Shown: positions 18,213 through 26,605, numbered from the stretch's first letter. The stretch: DNA of 64,000 bases from Salipaludibacillus sp047795645 (GCF_047795645.1 NZ_CP181045.1:3968001-4032000); one strand, 5' to 3'. Numbers and translations: made by a program. Notes: generated from the sequence alone by a model not told the origin.

Positions 18213-18236
18213 ATTTATTCTAAATAAATTAATAAA

Positions 18237-18279
18237 ACACAAAAGCACCTGCAATAACAGGTGCTTTTGTGTTTTTATT
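18237..18279 (+). terminator. Strong terminator after glmM
   Basis: 15-bp perfect stem ACACAAAAGCACCTG / CAGGTGCTTTTGTGT with a six-base loop and T run. Confidence 0.92.
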
Positions 18280-18436
18280 TGAAAAAAGGACATTATCATA
18301 TTTTCCTTTATCTTAGGTACATAAATGAACACCTTAGACAGAATCATCATAAGGTAAGAGTGGGAGATTATTTCTTTAGCAAGTTAATTACTAGTTACGC
18401 TACTTTCGTTACGGAAAAGACATGATAAAAAAACAT

Positions 18437-18466
18437 TTGACCAAATTTTTACGAATGTAGTATGAT
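18437..18466 (+). promoter_or_regulatory. Probable sigma-A promoter of glmS
   Basis: TTGACC (18437-18442), 18-base spacer, TATGAT (18461-18466), about 55 bases upstream of the ribozyme core. Confidence 0.6.
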
Positions 18467-18509
18467 TAGGCTATTCAAAAAAAGCGAGGGGGATTGAACA
18501 ATAGAGTTT

Positions 18510-18676
18510 TTCTAGCAATAAAAAGCGCCAGGACTGCGAGTTGACCATTAAAATATCGCAGTTGACGAGGAAGAGGTTCATCGAATGATTCGGCGGATGC
18601 CTCTCGGTTGTTTCATCACAACCGTAAGTCAATAGTCTAAAACAAAGAGGCGACTCTTTGAACAAAGACTATAGCA
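18510..18676 (+). ncRNA. glmS ribozyme / glucosamine-6-phosphate riboswitch
   Basis: The core is recognisable against the B. subtilis glmS leader: AGCGCCAGGACTG, GTTGACGAGGAAGAGGTT, ATCGAATGATTCGGCGGATG, CCTCTCGGTTG with its loop and ACAACCGTAAGTC, then P4.1 (AAAGAGGCGACTCTTT) and P4 (ATAGTCT / AGACTAT). By analogy, self-cleavage is expected between A18524 and G18525 when glucosamine-6-P is bound, leading to decay of the glmS mRNA and feedback control. It ends about 110 bases before glmS. Confidence 0.93.
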
Positions 18677-18785
18677 ATGGTGAAAAATTATTTATTTCAA
18701 TTATATGTACGAACGATAAGATAAAGAGTGGGGCAACAAATGCCCCAAAGCATTTCTTGTCCCACTTGAGGGAGGAAATGATAAT

Positions 18786-20582
18786 ATGTGTGGAATAGTA
18801 GGATATGTTGGTGCGGAAGATGCAAAGGAAATCTTGTTACGAGGTTTAGAAAAATTGGAATATCGAGGGTATGATTCGGCAGGTCTCGCTATAGCTAACG
18901 ATCAAGGTGTTCATGTTTACAAGGAAAAAGGACGAATAGCAACTCTTCGTGAGGCGGTTAATCAAACCGAAGCAGGGACGGTTGGAATTGGACACACTCG
19001 TTGGGCAACACATGGTGCACCAAGTAAGTTAAATGCTCACCCACATCAAACAGCTCGATATACGATTGTTCATAACGGAGTCATTGAGAACTACGAACAA
19101 GTTCGCCGCGAATACCTTCCTGACGTTGAGATGACTAGTGACACGGACACTGAAATCATTGTGCAGCTTGTCGAGAAATTCGCTTCCGATGGAGAAACAA
19201 CGGAAGTAGCATTTCGTCACGCACTTAGCTTATTGAAGGGTTCTTATGCGACTGCTCTGTTAGACCTTGAAGATCCTGAAACAATTTATGTAGGAAAAAA
19301 TAAAAGTCCGCTCCTAATTGGACTTAGTGATGGAGTCAATGTTGTTGCAAGTGATGCGATGGCGATGCTTCAAGTCACGAAAGAATTCGTTGAGATCATG
19401 GATGAGGAAATCGTCATCGTCACTAAAGATAATGTAACAATTAAGAAGATGACTGGTGATGTGGTAACACGTGATTCTTATGTTGCTGAGATTGATAGTA
19501 GTGATATAGAGAAGGGTACGTATCCTCATTATATGCTAAAAGAAATTGATGAACAGCCATTTGTGATTCGTAATATTGTTACAAAGTACAAAGATGAAGA
19601 TGATAGCATCAAACTTGATGATAACGTTCGTCAAGCTGTCCTTGGAGCGGATCGAATCTATATTATTGCGGCAGGTACGAGTTATCACGCTGGTCTTGTG
19701 GGGAAAGAAATGATTGAGAAGATCGCTCACATTCCGGTTGAAACGCACATTGCTAGTGAATTCTTATACAATATGCCGATTTTAAGCAAAAAACCACTCT
19801 TTATTTTCATTTCACAGAGCGGGGAAACGGCGGACTCACGCGGAGTTCTCGTGAATGTGAAAAAATTAGGTCATCAAACGTTAACAATTACAAACGTACC
19901 AGGCTCAACATTGTCTCGTGAAGCACAATTCACGTTACACACGCATGCTGGTCCAGAAATTGCTGTTGCTTCTACGAAAGCATACACAGCTCAAATGGCT
20001 GTTCTTGTTATTCTTGCTGTTGATGCAGCAAGAGCATCTGGGTTAGAAATGGACTTCGATCCACTGCAAGAACTCGGAATTGTAGCTAACGCGATGGAAA
20101 TTTTCACCGAGAAGAAGGATGTTTTAGAAGAGATTGCACGAGATTATTTAAGTGTGACACGTAACTGCTTCTTCATCGGCCGATCGATGGACTATCACGT
20201 TTGTATGGAGGGGTCATTGAAACTGAAGGAGATCTCCTACATTCAGGCAGAAGGTTTTGCTGGTGGTGAATTGAAGCACGGAACGATTGCTTTGATTGAA
20301 GAAGGTACACCTGTGATCGGTTTAGCAACTCAAGAAAACGTTCATTTAAATCTTCGTGGAAACATGAAGGAAGTCGTCGCTCGCGGCGCTTATCCTTGTA
20401 TGATCAGTATGGATGGATTTCAAGAGGAAGACGACAAAATCGTTATCCCTAAAGTCCACAACTATCTGACGCCATTAGTGAGTGTCATTCCATTGCAACT
20501 GATAGCTTATTATGCTGCTCTTCACAGAGGTTGCGATGTAGATAAGCCACGTAATTTGGCGAAAAGTGTTACGGTGGAGTAA
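18786..20582 (+). CDS. glmS: Glutamine-fructose-6-phosphate aminotransferase GlmS
   Basis: 598 residues, normal family length (~600). N-terminal Ntn glutaminase with nucleophile Cys2 (MCGIVGYVG), the HTRWATHG motif (~70) and HNGVIENY (~96). Two SIS isomerase domains follow (AAGTSYHAG ~295, SQSGETAD ~345, and the EGSLKLKEISYIQAEGF segment ~478). It ends KSVTVE, the usual C-terminus. It makes glucosamine-6-P, the substrate of GlmM and the ligand of the ribozyme upstream. Ribosome site GAGGGAGG. Confidence 0.97.
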   Translation: MCGIVGYVGAEDAKEILLRGLEKLEYRGYDSAGLAIANDQGVHVYKEKGRIATLREAVNQTEAGTVGIGHTRWATHGAPSKLNAHPHQTARYTIVHNGVIENYEQVRREYLPDVEMTSDTDTEIIVQLVEKFASDGETTEVAFRHALSLLKGSYATALLDLEDPETIYVGKNKSPLLIGLSDGVNVVASDAMAMLQVTKEFVEIMDEEIVIVTKDNVTIKKMTGDVVTRDSYVAEIDSSDIEKGTYPHYMLKEIDEQPFVIRNIVTKYKDEDDSIKLDDNVRQAVLGADRIYIIAAGTSYHAGLVGKEMIEKIAHIPVETHIASEFLYNMPILSKKPLFIFISQSGETADSRGVLVNVKKLGHQTLTITNVPGSTLSREAQFTLHTHAGPEIAVASTKAYTAQMAVLVILAVDAARASGLEMDFDPLQELGIVANAMEIFTEKKDVLEEIARDYLSVTRNCFFIGRSMDYHVCMEGSLKLKEISYIQAEGFAGGELKHGTIALIEEGTPVIGLATQENVHLNLRGNMKEVVARGAYPCMISMDGFQEEDDKIVIPKVHNYLTPLVSVIPLQLIAYYAALHRGCDVDKPRNLAKSVTVE

Positions 20583-20611
20583 GGTAAAAGAGGAGAGGCA
20601 ACATTTTTGCG

Positions 20612-21240
20612 TCTTTGTAAAAATACTTTGCGCCATGTATTAATCTTTTGTCACCTGTAAAAAACATTTGAGTTGGGATACCCCTAACTCACCCTTTTCC
20701 AATCTTTTTTCCAAGCCCGAGAGACGACCATCCCGTCGTTTTCTCAGGCTTTTTTTCTTACCTTCCTTAACCCACAGCGCATTCCCCTTAAGCTTTCCTC
20801 ACGCTCTTTTTCCACGCCTTAAAGACGCTTTCCAGCCGTTTTTCTCGCATCTTTTCCTCTTGCCTTTTAGACCAAGAAACACCGTCATACCAAGCCTTCA
20901 AGCCCTCTTTTTTTTCAATCTTTTCAGGCGTTGTTTCTCATGTTTTCTCGGGCTTTCTTTCTTGCGTGAAGGAGATATTTTCAGTTCTTTTTCAGTCTTT
21001 TTTCTCTGTGTTGAAGGGAGTGGGAAGTCTCAGAATTTTTCTTCGATCTCTTCCACCGTTGTTTTTATCGGGTGTTTTTCAACTCAAAACTATTTAGCAT
21101 TTTCATGAGTTTTCATTCCATAATATGGGTGGGGGAAGGGCTGTTTTGGCTCAAAATATTATTACAGATTGGGTTGTGGAAATGAGGGGGAAATGGGGGT
21201 TGAGGCGTTGGGGGAGACGGGGGTTGGGGGTTGGGGGGTG
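20612..21240. repeat. Long pyrimidine/G-asymmetric repeat, copy A
   Basis: Homologous to copy B 580 bases later. The left part of the plus strand is C/T-rich and starts with a terminator-like hairpin (20713-20757: AAGCCCGAGAGACGAC / GTCGTTTTCTCAGGCTT then T7). Related but weaker hairpin words follow (GCCTTAAAGACG...CCGTTTTTC). Then comes a conserved AACTCAAAACTATTTAGCA block (21081) and a G-rich right part ending in a G-quadruplex-type tract. TCTTTGTAAAAAT at 20612-20624 may be the left end. A long open frame across it has low-complexity Phe/Ser/Pro content and no ribosome site, so I treat the element as non-coding. Confidence 0.75.
21210..21238 (+). other. G-quadruplex-type tract
   Basis: Four G runs on the plus strand: G5 (21210-21214), AGAC, G5 (21219-21223), TT, G5 (21226-21230), TT, G6 (21233-21238). 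It ends copy A of the repeat. Copy B carries a weaker G-rich version (about 21770-21825). Confidence 0.75.
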
Positions 21241-21259
21241 AACTCAAAACTATAATACA

Positions 21260-21847
21260 AAGTGTCACTTACCCTTTCCCACTCTTTTTTCCAAGCCCGA
21301 GAGACGACCTACCCGTCGTTTTCTCAGGCTTTTTTTCTTTCCTACCTGCAACCACAGCACATTCCCTCACATGTTTTCCCCACGCTCTTTTTCCACGCCT
21401 TAAAGAGGCTTTCCAACCGTTTTTTTCAACTCTTTTCCTCTTGCCTTCAAGACCAACAAACGTTGTCGCAACAAGCCTTCAAGCACTCTTTTTCTTCGAT
21501 CCTTTCAGGCGTTATTTCTCATGGTTTCTCGGGCTTTTTTTCTTGCGGTGACGGAGATATCTTCGGTTCTTTTTCAGTGTTTTTCCTCGGTGTTGAAGGG
21601 AGTTGGGAGACGTAGAATTTTCCTTCAATCTCTTCTGCGGTTGTTTTTAACGGGGATTTCTCAACTCAAAACTATTTAGCATTTTCATACGTTTTCATTC
21701 CATATTATGGGTGGGAAAAGGGCTGTTTTGGCTCAAAACATTATTACAGATGGGTTTGTGAAAATGAGGGTGAAATGGGGGTTGAGGCTATGGGGGAGAA
21801 GGGGTTAGGGATGTGGGGGATGAGAGTGTAACATTTTTACAAAAAGA
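21260..21847. repeat. Long pyrimidine/G-asymmetric repeat, copy B
   Basis: Tandem copy of 20612-21240 with substitutions and small indels. The hairpin is at 21293-21337 and the AACTCAAAACTATTTAGCA block is at about 21663. It ends ATTTTTACAAAAAGA (21833-21847), roughly the inverse of the possible left end of copy A, exactly where SDR coding homology begins. Overlapping open frames here (106 and 117 codons) are judged spurious. Confidence 0.75.
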
Positions 21848-22279
21848 CAACTGTTCCTGCCTGATATGATCAAACGTGGCCAAGGTGGTGTGATTAATGT
21901 GGCTTCCGTGTTGAGTTTTTTCCCTGGACCTTTGATGTCGGTTTATTATGCGACAAAGGCGTACGTGTTGTCCTTCACCGAGGCCTTGGAGAACGAAGTA
22001 AGCGGAACGGGAGTTACTGTGACAGCACTTTGTCCAGGGTTGACGTCAACTGGTTTTGTTGATCGCTCGGGTATGGGAGCTTCAAAGTTGTCGAATGGTG
22101 CTATCATGGAAGCCTCACGGGTTGCTGAATTAGGATACCAAGGCTTCATGCGTGGCAAGACGTTAATTATACCAGGTGCTAGAAATCGGTTCTTTTCATT
22201 TATGCCGCGGTTACTGCCACGTAAGATGATGACTCGTCTGATTAGGTCATCACAGGACAGATCAGAGCATTTATCTTGA
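21848..22279 (+). pseudogene. 5'-truncated short-chain dehydrogenase/reductase
   Basis: SDR homology starts abruptly in frame at 21848 (QLFLPDMIKRGQGGVINVAS) and runs to TGA at 22277-22279. It includes the active-site Tyr-Lys motif (YYATKAY) and the VTALCPGLTSTGF segment. The N-terminal nucleotide-binding half (TGxxxGIG, NNAG) is missing: sequence before 21848 is repeat copy B. An ATG at 21866 opens the remaining frame, but without the cofactor fold it cannot be a working SDR. Interpretation: the gene was cut by insertion or recombination of the repeat. Confidence 0.85.
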
Positions 22280-22314
22280 TCTAGTCAGGAACCGTGACGA
22301 GCAAGCGACTGAAT

Positions 22315-22672
22315 CGATCCTGTTTCCAAATCCGAGAGACGACCTTCCCATCGTTTTCTCGGGCCTTTTTCTAGTAATCGCACATATCCATCTTGCTCTC
22401 TTTCACTCTTTTCCTCGATGTTGAAGGGAATCAGAACACGCGTAACTTCCCATCGTTCTCTTTCACCGATGTCTTTGTCGTAGTTTTTTCAGCTCAAAAC
22501 ATTTTCATTTTTATAAGTTTAAATTACATATTATGGATGTTGGAAGGGCTGTTTTGGTTCATAACATTATACATATGGGTTGATGGGGATGAGGGGCGAA
22601 GGAGGTTTAGGCGTTGGGGCAGAATGGGTTGGATTGTGGTGGTGAACTCAAAAGATTTTTACAAAAAGATAG
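22315..22672. repeat. Diverged copy C of the long repeat
   Basis: Contains the same hairpin (22329-22370, ATCCGAGAGACGAC / TCGTTTTCTCGGGCC), a middle block TGTCTTTGTCGTAGTTTTTT, CAGCTCAAAACATT, then GGAAGGGCTGTTTTGG and a G-rich tail. It ends GATTTTTACAAAAAGATAG, like copy B. The central ~200 bases of copies A and B are missing. Confidence 0.65.
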
Positions 22673-22911
22673 ATTGTTTATCATCTAATTTCGTGTAACC
22701 ACAATACATATGATAAAATATTACTTTCGGTTGATGAACACATAGCCAAAAGTAAATATAGATATAGCAAGCGCAAAAAAAGAAGTTATCAGGACAACTG
22801 CGGTCACTGTTACCAAATCCTTTCTCTTGCTTAGAATGAATAATCATCGTATACTAAGAGGAGAATATGGGTGGAGAGGAAATAAATTCTCTCCAGTGTT
22901 AAGCAGTTGAG
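22673..22911. other. Intergenic, with a weak small-peptide frame
   Basis: No firm gene. On the minus strand a frame at 22721-22807 (GTG start, AAAGGA 10 bases upstream) would encode a 28-residue peptide with one membrane span (VLITSFFALAISIFTFGYVF) ending INRK. It has no ATG and weak support. It lies next to the better-supported small membrane peptide at 22912-23049. Confidence 0.25.
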
Positions 22912-23049
22912 CTACATGTCCTTGCCAGAGGGCGGTGGCTCTTTTTCTGCTTTCTTTCGACTTTTATTCGTCATCGTCGCAGTTACTAAATTAATAGCAG
23001 CGATGGCTATATTAAGAATAGCAGCCGAAAGAATGATCCACTCAACCAT
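22912..23049 (-). CDS. Small membrane peptide, type I toxin-like
   Basis: 45 residues from ATG 23049, preceded by AAAGGGGGTGATGTAGAT. One hydrophobic span (WIILSAAILNIAIAAINLV) is followed by a Lys/Arg-rich tail and PPPSGKDM. Strong ribosome site, single span and charged tail resemble Bacillus type I (TxpA/holin-like) toxin peptides, but I see no proof of an antisense RNA. The opposite strand is also open (22907-23146) without good signals. The leader CACCCCCTTT..TATGGGGGATAGT recurs at 26150-26175 with a coding frame that stops after five codons. Confidence 0.5.
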   Translation of the reverse strand: MVEWIILSAAILNIAIAAINLVTATMTNKSRKKAEKEPPPSGKDM

Positions 23050-23216
23050 ATCTACATCACCCCCTTTCTGTATGGGGGATAGTTGTATTATATCATTTTG
23101 GGAACATTCGTTCTGTATAAATGGGCAGTATTTGTCTATAAAATAAAACAATGTTAGCAGATTTATATATTTTCTAAATCGTAAAAACTATATCTTTTTT
23201 ATTCTGTAAGACGTAT

Positions 23217-23369
23217 TTAAATACTGACCTTATTACCCATTCCTTCCTTCCAACCGTCTAAATATTTGCCATCATCAAGTGCCTCGGTCATATCTTACAT
23301 ATCGGATATTGAGTGCGGAGTGATTGTTACAATAACTTCTCCATCTTTAACTGCTAAAACTGCAGTAAA
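23217..23369 (-). pseudogene. C-terminal remnant of an unidentified protein
   Basis: The minus-strand frame reads FTAVLAVKDGEVIVTITPHS, then ISDM, an in-frame TAA, then DMTEALDDGKYLDGWKEGMG and NKVSI before the final TAA at 23217-23219. The composition looks like real protein rather than chance translation, but one internal stop and no upstream half make it a relic. Family not recognised. Confidence 0.4.
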
Positions 23370-23384
23370 TCAAAATCATACTCT

Positions 23385-23510
23385 CTTTCTCGTGCTTTTT
23401 TTCAATCTTGAGTGACGATTTTTCCTTCGTTTTCTCGTTTTTTTTGTGATCACACATATCCCTGACTTTCTAACGCTCTTTTTCTAGGTTGAGGTTGGTG
23501 GATGCAAAAA
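23385..23510. repeat. Fragment D of the long repeat
   Basis: Contains TTTTTTTCAATCTTGAGTGA, CGATTTTTCCTTCGTTTTCTC and GTGATCACACATATCC. The last block is shared with copy C (AATCGCACATATCC). Only the hairpin part and a short stretch after it are recognisable. Confidence 0.45.
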
Positions 23511-23539
23511 AGCAATAGATATAAAACACGTATGAATTA

Positions 23540-24070
23540 TTACTTAATTTCATTGATATATTGTTTTGCCCACTTACACCATTCCAAGTACATTTCAGAA
23601 TATCTAATTCCATATTCAACTGTTAGCATAGTGCCTACGTCTCGTTCTTCTTGATTGTTAAAGTGCTCTTTCCACTGTTGTGTCATACTTAAAATTCTAT
23701 CTTCTCTCTCTATAACTTCATCTAACAATTTATTAATTTCTATAACCGATAAAACAGGAAAAATAGTCGCTTTAATTAAAAATTCATCTTTAATTTTTGC
23801 TGGTTTTAAAGGTTCTTCAATTGCCCAGCGTATTAATTCCTTCTTTCCTGAATCTGTAAGGGAGTATATTTTTTTATTTGGTGAGGTTCCTTGAATAACT
23901 AATTCGTGTTCTATTAAGTTATCGTTTTCCATTTTATGCAATTCTGTATAGATTTGGCTATGAGTCGAACTCCAAAAATAAATCATCTGTTGCTTAAATA
24001 TTCTTACCACATCATATCCTGTTACTGGTTTTCTAGAAATTATCCCTAACAAAGCATAACGTAAGCTCAT
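23540..24070 (-). CDS. PadR-family transcriptional regulator
   Basis: 176 residues. N-terminal winged helix (~1-85: LRYALLGIISRKPVTGYDVV, SQIYTELHKMENDNLIE) and a C-terminal Vir_act-type helical dimerisation domain (~95-175). PadR proteins are repressors that often sense small phenolics or drugs. The gene is transcribed away from the hydrolase/ctaA pair at 24422, and an ATGT-N8-ACAT operator lies between them. It probably represses itself, its neighbours or both. Confidence 0.85.
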   Translation of the reverse strand: MSLRYALLGIISRKPVTGYDVVRIFKQQMIYFWSSTHSQIYTELHKMENDNLIEHELVIQGTSPNKKIYSLTDSGKKELIRWAIEEPLKPAKIKDEFLIKATIFPVLSVIEINKLLDEVIEREDRILSMTQQWKEHFNNQEERDVGTMLTVEYGIRYSEMYLEWCKWAKQYINEIK

Positions 24071-24421
24071 AAAACATCAATTCCTTAATATTTGTCTATA
24101 AAAAATTATAGCATATTAACTTGACCAAAGTATTTTTCGTTGTTAGAATGTCTATAGTTTCATATGTCTAAAAAGACATAATAGATAATGGTGTTATAAA
24201 TCGTTTCCTATAGCGAGTTCACAACGGAATTTGAGAAATCTTACTTGTATTTAATGTTCTAAAGTTTATTTTTTTGTAGTTTTTTTATGTCATTGACCTA
24301 TCTGTTGGTTTGATGTTGAGCTCTTTTTTTAAGCGGATTAATCGAGATGTTCATAAAAAAAGGAATTTAATGGAATGTCTACACCTCTCTACTTAATTCG
24401 ATTTGGAAAGGTTCGATTTTA
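24071..24421. promoter_or_regulatory. Divergent control region with PadR-type operator
   Basis: Contains TATGTCT-AAAA-AGACATA at 24163-24180, a perfect inverted repeat that also fits the PadR consensus ATGT-N8-ACAT (24164-24179). It lies 94 bases upstream of padR and 242 bases upstream of the hydrolase gene. A ribosome site GGAAAGG precedes the hydrolase. No gene is seen in the rest. Confidence 0.65.
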
Positions 24422-25186
24422 ATGATGAAGAAAATTCTCAATAAAAAAGCGTTATTAATTACGTTTATCACTTTAGGTATAATAGTAATCTTGAGCTTGT
24501 CTTTATTCTTTATATGGAGTCAAAATACATATAGTGTTATAGATGCTCCACAACTCAAAATAGAGGAAGTTAAAAATTTAGAAGATGGATGGTATATTTA
24601 TACAGCTGAAAATGCCGATAAAGGTTTAATTCTTTATCCCGGTGCAAAAGTTGAACCTGAAGCATATGGCTATTTAGCACAAGAGTTATCAAAGCAAAAT
24701 ATTACAGTAGCTATACCCTCGGTTAGATTGAATTTGCCAATTTTGGATATTTCTAAAGCAAATGAAATAATAAAAAATGATAATCGCATAGAATGGTATA
24801 TTGGTGGTCATTCAATGGGAGGTGCTGCAGCGGCTATGTATGCAGACCGATATTTAGATAGAGTGAACGGGCTTATATTACTTGGCTCATATGCTGCAAG
24901 TAATGATTTTTTAAGTGAATCCAACTTACCTGTTCTATCCATAAGCGGGGCAGAGGATGGCCTAAGTACACCTGATAAAATTAAAGAATACAGCTCGAAC
25001 TTACCACAAACAACTACTAATTTTATTGAAATTCCAGGTGGTAACCACGCTTATTTTGGTGTATATGGTAGTCAATCTGGTGATAATGAAGCTCTGATAA
25101 CAGTTGATGAACAACAGGAAATGATCATAGATAAAATTGTGAATTGGCTGGAAGATGTTCGAGTCACTAGTCGAGGTGAAACATGA
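24422..25186 (+). CDS. Membrane-anchored alpha/beta hydrolase
   Basis: 254 residues. One N-terminal membrane helix (~10-31) precedes an alpha/beta-hydrolase domain. Visible are the nucleophile elbow GGHSMGGAAAAM (Ser ~128), LPVLSISGAEDGLSTP (acid Asp region ~180) and the histidine in IPGGNHAYFG (~204). The catalytic domain is probably outside the membrane. It overlaps the next gene, a ctaA-like heme A synthase, by ATGA (25183-25186), so the two are translationally coupled. Substrate unknown. Expected PadR control. Confidence 0.8.
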   Translation: MMKKILNKKALLITFITLGIIVILSLSLFFIWSQNTYSVIDAPQLKIEEVKNLEDGWYIYTAENADKGLILYPGAKVEPEAYGYLAQELSKQNITVAIPSVRLNLPILDISKANEIIKNDNRIEWYIGGHSMGGAAAAMYADRYLDRVNGLILLGSYAASNDFLSESNLPVLSISGAEDGLSTPDKIKEYSSNLPQTTTNFIEIPGGNHAYFGVYGSQSGDNEALITVDEQQEMIIDKIVNWLEDVRVTSRGET

Positions 25187-26073
25187 AAAAATTAAAAATA
25201 TATTCAATTATAACAACAATTTTTGTGTTATTCGTCCTTTTGCAAGGTTCTATTGTCACCAAAACAGGATCTGGTCAAGGATGTGGATCGACGTGGCCGC
25301 TCTGTTTTGGTGATGTCATTCCATATAACCCAACGACAGAAACCATTATTGAGTACACTCATAGATTAATCTCCAGCGTTGCAGGGATACTGGTTTTAAT
25401 ATTATCTTACTGGTCTTGGCGAAAATTGAATTTTATTAAAGAAATAAAATTCTTTGCAATTCTAGCTTCGGCTGCAATTATTATTCAAGGTTTAATGGGG
25501 GCTGGACAAGTTGTATTTGGACAACCTCCATTAATTATGGCTTTACATTTTGGTTTTTCAGCAATCTCTTTAGCAGCTGTTTTTACGATTACTCTTTTTA
25601 CATTTGAAAAACCGTTTAATAAAGTAAGAGTACAAGTTGGAAGACATTTTAAGCGTTTTATCATTGCCATTACTATTTATGCTTATACTGTTATCTATAC
25701 AGGTGCATTTGTAAAGCATATGGGGGCGGCTACAGTTTGTACAGGGTTTCCTTTATGTAATGGAGAATTTGTTTTATTTAGCGAAGGAGAAATTGTATTT
25801 GCTCAAATGTTTCATCGTTTAGCAGGCATGTTGTTAACCGTTCTTGTTATAGTGTTTGTTTTATGGGTATTAAAACTTTATAAGCATCAACGTCTATTAT
25901 TAAGCATCGGTTTTGTTAGTTTATTATTAATATTTGTACAGCTTTTAAGTGGAGTAGGAATGGTATTAACTTATAATCAGAATTTAACGATTGGAATAAT
26001 TCATGCACTAATGATCTCTATTTTGTTCTCCCTTTTTATATATACCATTGTCATAACAAGAATAATTAAGTGA
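25183..26073 (+). CDS. ctaA: Heme A synthase, CtaA/COX15 family
   Basis: 296 residues, typical Gram-positive CtaA length, with eight membrane helices. The first helix ends in the family motif GSIVTKTGSGQGCGSTWPLC with the paired cysteines. Heme-ligand histidines are in IIEYTHRLI (~63), ALHFGFSAIS (~126), MFHRLAGML (~217) and IIHALMI (~279). A second Cys pair lies in TVCTGFPLCNG. CtaA oxidises heme O to heme A for cytochrome oxidase. No ctaB or cytochrome oxidase genes are nearby, and the PadR/hydrolase context suggests an accessory copy. Confidence 0.85.
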   Translation: MKKLKIYSIITTIFVLFVLLQGSIVTKTGSGQGCGSTWPLCFGDVIPYNPTTETIIEYTHRLISSVAGILVLILSYWSWRKLNFIKEIKFFAILASAAIIIQGLMGAGQVVFGQPPLIMALHFGFSAISLAAVFTITLFTFEKPFNKVRVQVGRHFKRFIIAITIYAYTVIYTGAFVKHMGAATVCTGFPLCNGEFVLFSEGEIVFAQMFHRLAGMLLTVLVIVFVLWVLKLYKHQRLLLSIGFVSLLLIFVQLLSGVGMVLTYNQNLTIGIIHALMISILFSLFIYTIVITRIIK

Positions 26074-26605
26074 TGTATATTAAAGATAAGTATCGAAGAG
26101 GATGATCAATATCGCTAAATTATGACTTAATATACACTAACCATCTTTATCACCCCCTTTCCATATGGGGGATAGTGGACACGACCTTACATTTAATATA
26201 GTGTGGGTGATCTTTTGCGTCATATTGGAAGAGATCAAAAGTTTGCAAGGCTCATTTGATGGGTATGTTTATTTATGAAAATAGTTTTCAGTTAATGGGT
26301 ATTATGTGTTTCCTATTTCATTCCGAGTAAAAATAGAAATAATGAAAATCTTGCTGAATCAAAGCAGGAACAAGAACTTTTTATACGAATTTATTGTCAT
26401 TTTACACATATATACTGGAATCGGAGATGTGAAACGGTATCATGGTACATCAGTTTCTAGTTTCATTAGTTTCAATAAATTGTGATTAATGACTTAGTTT
26501 TAAAAGTGATGTTCCAATATAAAGATCATCGACCAATTCATTTTACTTGGACAAATTGCGCTATAAAAAAGCTATCTTATAAGTGATTCATGGGAGGAAT
26601 ACATA
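26074..26605. other. Gene-free stretch with duplicated small-peptide leader
   Basis: At 26148-26175 the sequence TTATCACCCCCTTT..ATATGGGGGATAGT repeats the leader of the small peptide gene at 22912-23049. On the minus strand the same AAAGGGGGTGAT ribosome site is followed by an ATG, but the frame stops after five codons. The rest shows no gene. GGGAGGAATACATA just before 26606 is the ribosome site of the lipoprotein gene. Confidence 0.45.

Noticed and set aside
20668..21108. 146-codon open frame within repeat copy A
   Set aside because: Low-complexity Phe/Ser/Pro/Arg translation of a pyrimidine-rich repeat, no ribosome site, and internal hairpins. The similar frame in copy B is kept only because the DNA is similar.
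21231..21615. Two overlapping open frames (106 and 117 codons) in repeat copy B
   Set aside because: Same reasons as copy A. Two overlapping frames in the same strand are both open because T-rich DNA lacks stop codons in those frames.
22907..23146. 79-codon plus-strand frame opposite the small membrane peptide
   Set aside because: No ribosome site. The minus strand has AAAGGGGGTGAT and a typical membrane-peptide sequence.
20612..23510. CRISPR array as explanation for the repeats
   Set aside because: Units are ~580 bp, imperfect and internally structured. No short regular repeats with unique spacers and no cas genes in the window.
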